Shown here in pieces: positions 60,993 to 64,000 of a DNA stretch of 64,000 bases. The position numbers and the translations under genes were made by a program. The stretch is from contig NZ_JAJAFU010000004.1 of the NCBI RefSeq assembly GCF_020480685.1, positions 62,001-126,000 on the forward strand, in the 5' to 3' direction. Each line of letters begins with the position of its first letter. The first letter of the stretch is position 1. This DNA comes from Deferrivibrio essentukiensis. Lineage in GTDB: Bacteria; Chrysiogenota; Deferribacteres; Deferribacterales; Deferrivibrionaceae. Below the pieces are notes generated by a model. That model ran no database searches. It saw only the letters and a list, made by a program, of their open reading frames with translations, and was not told where the DNA came from.

Positions 60993-61631
60993 TTAAATAA
61001 GTTTGTTAATGCACTGAAGGGCGTTAATACCGTAGTCGGTAATTTTGTAACTATGCTCCGTATGTTTTACGAGTCCACTCTTAATAAGGTTTTTGATATG
61101 AAAATTTAGCTTTGTGTGGTCTTCCAAGTTAAGCTCTCTGACTATATCCATAAAACGCATTTCTTCACTTTTCATCAGCATAACAAGAATATCTCTACGA
61201 ATTTTATTTGAGAGACAGGAAAGAATATCGTCTATTTGGTTTTTTTCACAACACTTAATCATAAATCTAAGCTCTTCCAATGATTTATTAATTTTTATTA
61301 TCAAATCGTCCTTTTTAAAAGGTTTTGAAATAAAGTCATTAGCACCCTTTTTTATCGCCTCTACTGCAAGCTCAACAGTCGAGAATGCCGTTATTAATAT
61401 GATGCGTATAAATTTATTGGTTTCCCTTACCTTTTTAAGAAAAGATATACCATCAATTTCTGGCATCAAATAGTCAAGCAGCAAAACGTTTGGATTCTCA
61501 AGCTCAATTACTTCAAAGGCTTGCGTTTGAGTTGATGCAGTGTAAACTTCGAAAGTATTATTCTCAAGTAATTCCTTTAAGTTTTCTAATACTTCCCTAT
61601 CGTCATCAAAAATTAAAATTGACTTTCTAAT
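60993..61631 (-). CDS. Response regulator with ArsR-like winged-helix output, ATT start
   Basis: 212 residues if started at the ATT at 61631. The receiver needs DDD (residues 9-11), phospho-acceptor Asp53 in LLDYLMP, and Lys103 in SKPF, all present, so the start must lie upstream of residue 9. The only in-frame codons before the stop upstream are AAT to ATT; GAGGT stands 6 bases before ATT 61631, and this codon overlaps the kinase stop TAG as ATTAG. The output domain (KIRRDILVMLMKSEEMRFMDIVRELNL, HIKNLIKSGLVKHTEH) resembles an ArsR-type or archaeal winged helix, not the usual OmpR or NarL type. Probably controls the adjacent cytochrome. Confidence 0.85.
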   Translation of the reverse strand: MRKSILIFDDDREVLENLKELLENNTFEVYTASTQTQAFEVIELENPNVLLLDYLMPEIDGISFLKKVRETNKFIRIILITAFSTVELAVEAIKKGANDFISKPFKKDDLIIKINKSLEELRFMIKCCEKNQIDDILSCLSNKIRRDILVMLMKSEEMRFMDIVRELNLEDHTKLNFHIKNLIKSGLVKHTEHSYKITDYGINALQCINKLI

Positions 61632-63060
61632 CTTGATACCTCGGTAATTTTATTGCAAAAGTTGTTTTGCCATCTTCCCTTTGCTCAAGGGATATTATCC
61701 CTTTGTGAATTTTGACAATATTATAACATAAATATAGTCCAAGTCCAGTCCCTTCGTTAGGTTTTTTAGTTGTAAAGAAAGGGTCAAAAATTTTATTTTT
61801 AATAGAATCATCTATCCCTATTCCGTTATCTTGTACATACAAATGAACGTATCTATCAGTACTGTCAGCAGATATTACGATTTCGGGATTTTCCGGAGTA
61901 GCATCAAAAGCATTTAGAATCAAATTGACAAGAAGCTCTTCAATTTTGTGTGGTATGCATTCAAATCCAAAGTCGGAATTTATATCAAATCTGACATATT
62001 TAAATTTCGGATGATTTTTAATAAAAAACTTTATGCCTTCAATAATTTCAGAAATATTGACTATTTCAAATAACTCAATTTTATCATTTTTTGAGAAGAG
62101 TAACAATTCCTTAGCTATTTTGGCAGCCCTGTCTATATTTTTTTCAAGAGAATTTAATTTTTCCATAACTTTTGGATTATTAGATTCAAGTTTACTTTTA
62201 AGGATTTCTATCACCATAGTAGCATTAGTTAGTGGGGTATTTATTTCGTGAGCAATTCCCATAGCAAGTTTACCTATTGAAGAGAACCTGTCATTGAGGG
62301 CAGATTTATTTAGATTATCTTCTAATATTTGAATAAATTCATCGTCGAATACCTTCAAAAATCTGAACAAGAAAATAAAAATAAAAATTGCCAATAATCC
62401 TCTTATAGAAATTACGGCAAGTTTATCAATTAAATAATCCGATGTTATTAATCCGCTGAAAATACCGTACCCAATAAAAAGATATCCACATTTAAGAAGA
62501 TTTTTGTAACTTGAAATATTTTTTTTGGCATATCTGTGCGATAGTATTATAAAAACAAGGCCTGACAAGGTAGCTGAAGAGAATCCGAAGATATATCTTA
62601 TAAGGCTGTCATTACTTATTTGAAAAGAGTAAATATAAGTTGGCAACGCAATCAGTGCCATAACAGATACCAAAAATGTCTTAATTGATTTGTTAATATT
62701 TATAGAAGACACAATCAAAAGTGACTTAAATCCAAAGTAAAACAAAAATAAAAAGGAAATTAAGAGTAAGGCAAACTTATACTTGTGCCATATTAAGAAT
62801 ATTTCATTGCTCATATAAATTTTGCTAGTCAATAAATAAAGATCTAACCATTCGTGAATTCCGTGCAGTATGGCAAAAAAAGCTAAATGCCTAAGAGTAT
62901 TCGCAATTTCAAGGCGACTAAACCTTTTATCTTTAAGGAGTATTGCAAAACCCATTATAAAGAAAGAAAGCCCGTAGAATAAATAAATTATAAATTCTAA
63001 TAGCATAAAATATCTTATAACTATTTTTACTTTTGTCAAAGGGGTTATGTTAGTCGTCAC
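61627..63060 (-). CDS. Membrane-bound sensor histidine kinase
   Basis: 477 residues. Seven or eight N-terminal hydrophobic helices with little periplasmic loop, then a DHp domain with H-box MGIAHEINTPLTNATMV and HATPase motifs (NLILNAFDAT, QDNGIGID, FFTTKKPNEGTGLGL). The sensory part may be in the membrane. Start is GTG 63060 with a weak ribosome site; an ATG 18 codons later is an alternative. The stop overlaps the response-regulator start. Confidence 0.88.
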   Translation of the reverse strand: MTTNITPLTKVKIVIRYFMLLEFIIYLFYGLSFFIMGFAILLKDKRFSRLEIANTLRHLAFFAILHGIHEWLDLYLLTSKIYMSNEIFLIWHKYKFALLLISFLFLFYFGFKSLLIVSSININKSIKTFLVSVMALIALPTYIYSFQISNDSLIRYIFGFSSATLSGLVFIILSHRYAKKNISSYKNLLKCGYLFIGYGIFSGLITSDYLIDKLAVISIRGLLAIFIFIFLFRFLKVFDDEFIQILEDNLNKSALNDRFSSIGKLAMGIAHEINTPLTNATMVIEILKSKLESNNPKVMEKLNSLEKNIDRAAKIAKELLLFSKNDKIELFEIVNISEIIEGIKFFIKNHPKFKYVRFDINSDFGFECIPHKIEELLVNLILNAFDATPENPEIVISADSTDRYVHLYVQDNGIGIDDSIKNKIFDPFFTTKKPNEGTGLGLYLCYNIVKIHKGIISLEQREDGKTTFAIKLPRYQD

Positions 63061-63099
63061 TCCATTTTTTGCATCTTTAAGAGAAAATTTGACTTTTGT

Positions 63100-63222
63100 T
63101 TAGCCTGGTTTTTTACCTTGAAGGGCAAATAGTCTTTGTTTAAGCTTTTTAAAATTTGGATATTTTTCCCCTGCCCCTCCGTATGCTCTGTGGTAAATTA
63201 TCTTTTCTAACCACTGTGGGTG
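63100..63222 (-). pseudogene. Gene remnant of unknown family
   Basis: 40 codons reading HPQWLEKIIYHRAYGGAGEKY and on to FALQGKKPG and a stop. The composition is protein-like, but an in-frame TAA directly precedes it and no start codon fits, so it looks like the 3' end of a decayed gene. The remainder of the 63061-63398 gap is AT-rich and contains no other feature I can support. Confidence 0.4.
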
Positions 63223-63404
63223 TTATGTTAAATTCTTATATAAAATGAGGCAAGGTTGAAATGACTGTATATTTTATTTAATAAAGAGTGTAAATATTCT
63301 CTGAACCTTTTGACAAATATTGCTTTTTAATTAAACTACTTGATTTTTTTTGTATTTTTAAACATATTATCTCGCTGAAAATATAAAAAAGCGGAGGTGT
63401 GAAG

Positions 63405-63683
63405 ATGCCACTTTATGAGTACAGATGTTCTAAGTGCAATAACCTCTTTCAGTTAATGGAGAAAATATCGGCCTTAAATGAGAGCAGAAAATGCCCTAAG
63501 TGTGGCGGCGATTCTAAAAAGATTATATCTTTGTCAAGTTTCCATTTAAAGGGTGGCGGTTGGTATGTAACCGACTATAAAGGAAAATCGAATGGCAACA
63601 GTGCCAACAAGGAATCAGCATGTAGTGCTGCTTCTTCCGAGTCACCAAAGTGTGCCAGCTGTCCTGCTTCGGAAACAAAATAA
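63405..63683 (+). CDS. FmdB-family zinc ribbon protein
   Basis: 92 residues. The N-terminal MPLYEYRCSKCNNLF and CPKCGGDSKKI give the Cys4 zinc ribbon of the FmdB/CxxC_CxxC_SSSS family, proposed regulatory proteins. A flexible Ser/Ala-rich tail has three more Cys (ESACSAAS, PKCASCPA). GGAGG ends 7 bases before the ATG at 63405; the preceding in-frame GTG is too close to it. Confidence 0.88.
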   Translation: MPLYEYRCSKCNNLFQLMEKISALNESRKCPKCGGDSKKIISLSSFHLKGGGWYVTDYKGKSNGNSANKESACSAASSESPKCASCPASETK

Positions 63684-63691
63684 ATAATTTA

Positions 63692-63714
63692 AAAAGGGGG
63701 AATCTCCCCCTTTT
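63692..63714. terminator. Bidirectional terminator between FmdB and exonuclease genes
   Basis: AAAAGGGGGA-ATC-TCCCCCTTTT. It overlaps the stop codon of the convergent exonuclease gene. Confidence 0.85.
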
Positions 63715-64000
63715 ATTTTCTTCTATCCAAAAACTCAATCAGCTCAAAAAGTGAAAAACATTGGTTTTTAAAGAGCTTTTTGACGCCAAATCTGAAAAAA
63801 AGTGCAGTAACTTCCGCATCGTAAAGTGCTCTGTGCCTTTTAAACCCTGATTTACCCCTTAAACTGTATCTTTCAATTATTGCATCAAGGCTGTGGCCGG
63901 AGGCTAAGGGTGCTATTTTTTTGGATAGTGAAAGGGTATCAATAACGATATCGAATGGATTTTCTACAAAATAATCTTTAAGGGAATGTTTTAAAAATGC
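63713..64000 (-). CDS. DnaQ-like 3'-5' exonuclease (partial, runs off the window)
   Basis: 95 residues visible, open at the right edge; only the C-terminal part is present. FDIVIDTLSLSKK, SGHSLDAIIERY and HRALYDAEVTALFF show the ExoIII motif (HxAxxDA) of the DEDDh exonuclease family, as in the DNA polymerase III epsilon subunit and related proofreading or RNA-trimming enzymes. Which type cannot be told without the N-terminus. Confidence 0.8.
   Translation of the reverse strand, partial: AFLKHSLKDYFVENPFDIVIDTLSLSKKIAPLASGHSLDAIIERYSLRGKSGFKRHRALYDAEVTALFFRFGVKKLFKNQCFSLFELIEFLDRRK

Noticed and set aside
61484-61486. TTG as start of the response regulator
   Set aside because: It would remove the acidic pocket and most of the receiver domain, leaving Asp53 without its neighbours.

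Overview
The window is an AT-rich bacterial chromosome segment of 64 kb. It is gene-dense, with long co-directional operons, many ATGA-type overlaps and several TTG/GTG starts. It contains the replication-origin neighbourhood: dnaA, dnaN, recF, gyrB, gyrA, then folD, mnmE, mnmG and rsmG, with a perfect parS site between mnmE and mnmG. Lipid A and heptose genes (lpxK, gmhA, rfaE2), SurA-like chaperones and lipoproteins indicate a Gram-negative envelope. A Hyb-type uptake NiFe hydrogenase, a Dcu-type C4-dicarboxylate transporter, an octaheme cytochrome c, a rubrerythrin-like protein and selenium use point to an anaerobic, respiring, hydrogen-using organism. I suspect a Deferribacteres relative (Deferribacter or similar), but this is inference from gene content only; no 16S rRNA gene is present.

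Layout. 1-1687: 3' end of a sigma-54 activator and an overlapping periplasmic binding protein. 4722-1696 (minus): selenium operon yedF-selD-histidine kinase; selD is itself a selenoprotein gene with an in-frame TGA and a hairpin behind it. 4769-6705: an aminotransferase and a divergent ferritin-like gene. 9915-6719 (minus): aminotransferase, MFS transporter, lpxK. 10048-25782 (plus): threonine ammonia-lyase, the dna/gyr cluster with a candidate oriC in the dnaA-dnaN gap, and the mnm genes with parS; a lipoprotein gene, not parAB, follows rsmG. 29495-25809 (minus): DcuS/DcuR-like two-component system and Dcu transporter. 29653-31577: CsoR-like repressor, tRNA-Phe, an AhpD-fold protein and a 0.7 kb non-coding stretch with a structured element. 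31578-36972: hydrogenase operon in E. coli hybOABCD order. 49059-37148 (minus): argB-pcm, then rpoS followed by eight tightly packed genes (M24 and M20 peptidases, dprA, smg, topA, trmFO, xerC, AEC carrier). 49200-59777 (plus): nine-gene operon that opens with a PEP-utilising-enzyme-like pseudoenzyme and an ADP-ribosylglycohydrolase, then phoH, gmhA, rfaE2, mfd, two PPIases and an S4 protein. 63060-59823 (minus): membrane histidine kinase, a response regulator that seems to start at ATT, and an octaheme cytochrome with a symmetrical operator. The end holds a zinc-ribbon protein and a partial DnaQ-like exonuclease.

Strongest observations: the Sec-encoding selD with its candidate SECIS; the pseudoenzyme/ADP-ribosylglycohydrolase pair; the ATT-started response regulator with an ArsR-like output domain; the TCACA/TGTGA operator at the cytochrome promoter; parS without adjacent parAB; and the structured non-coding element upstream of the hydrogenase.
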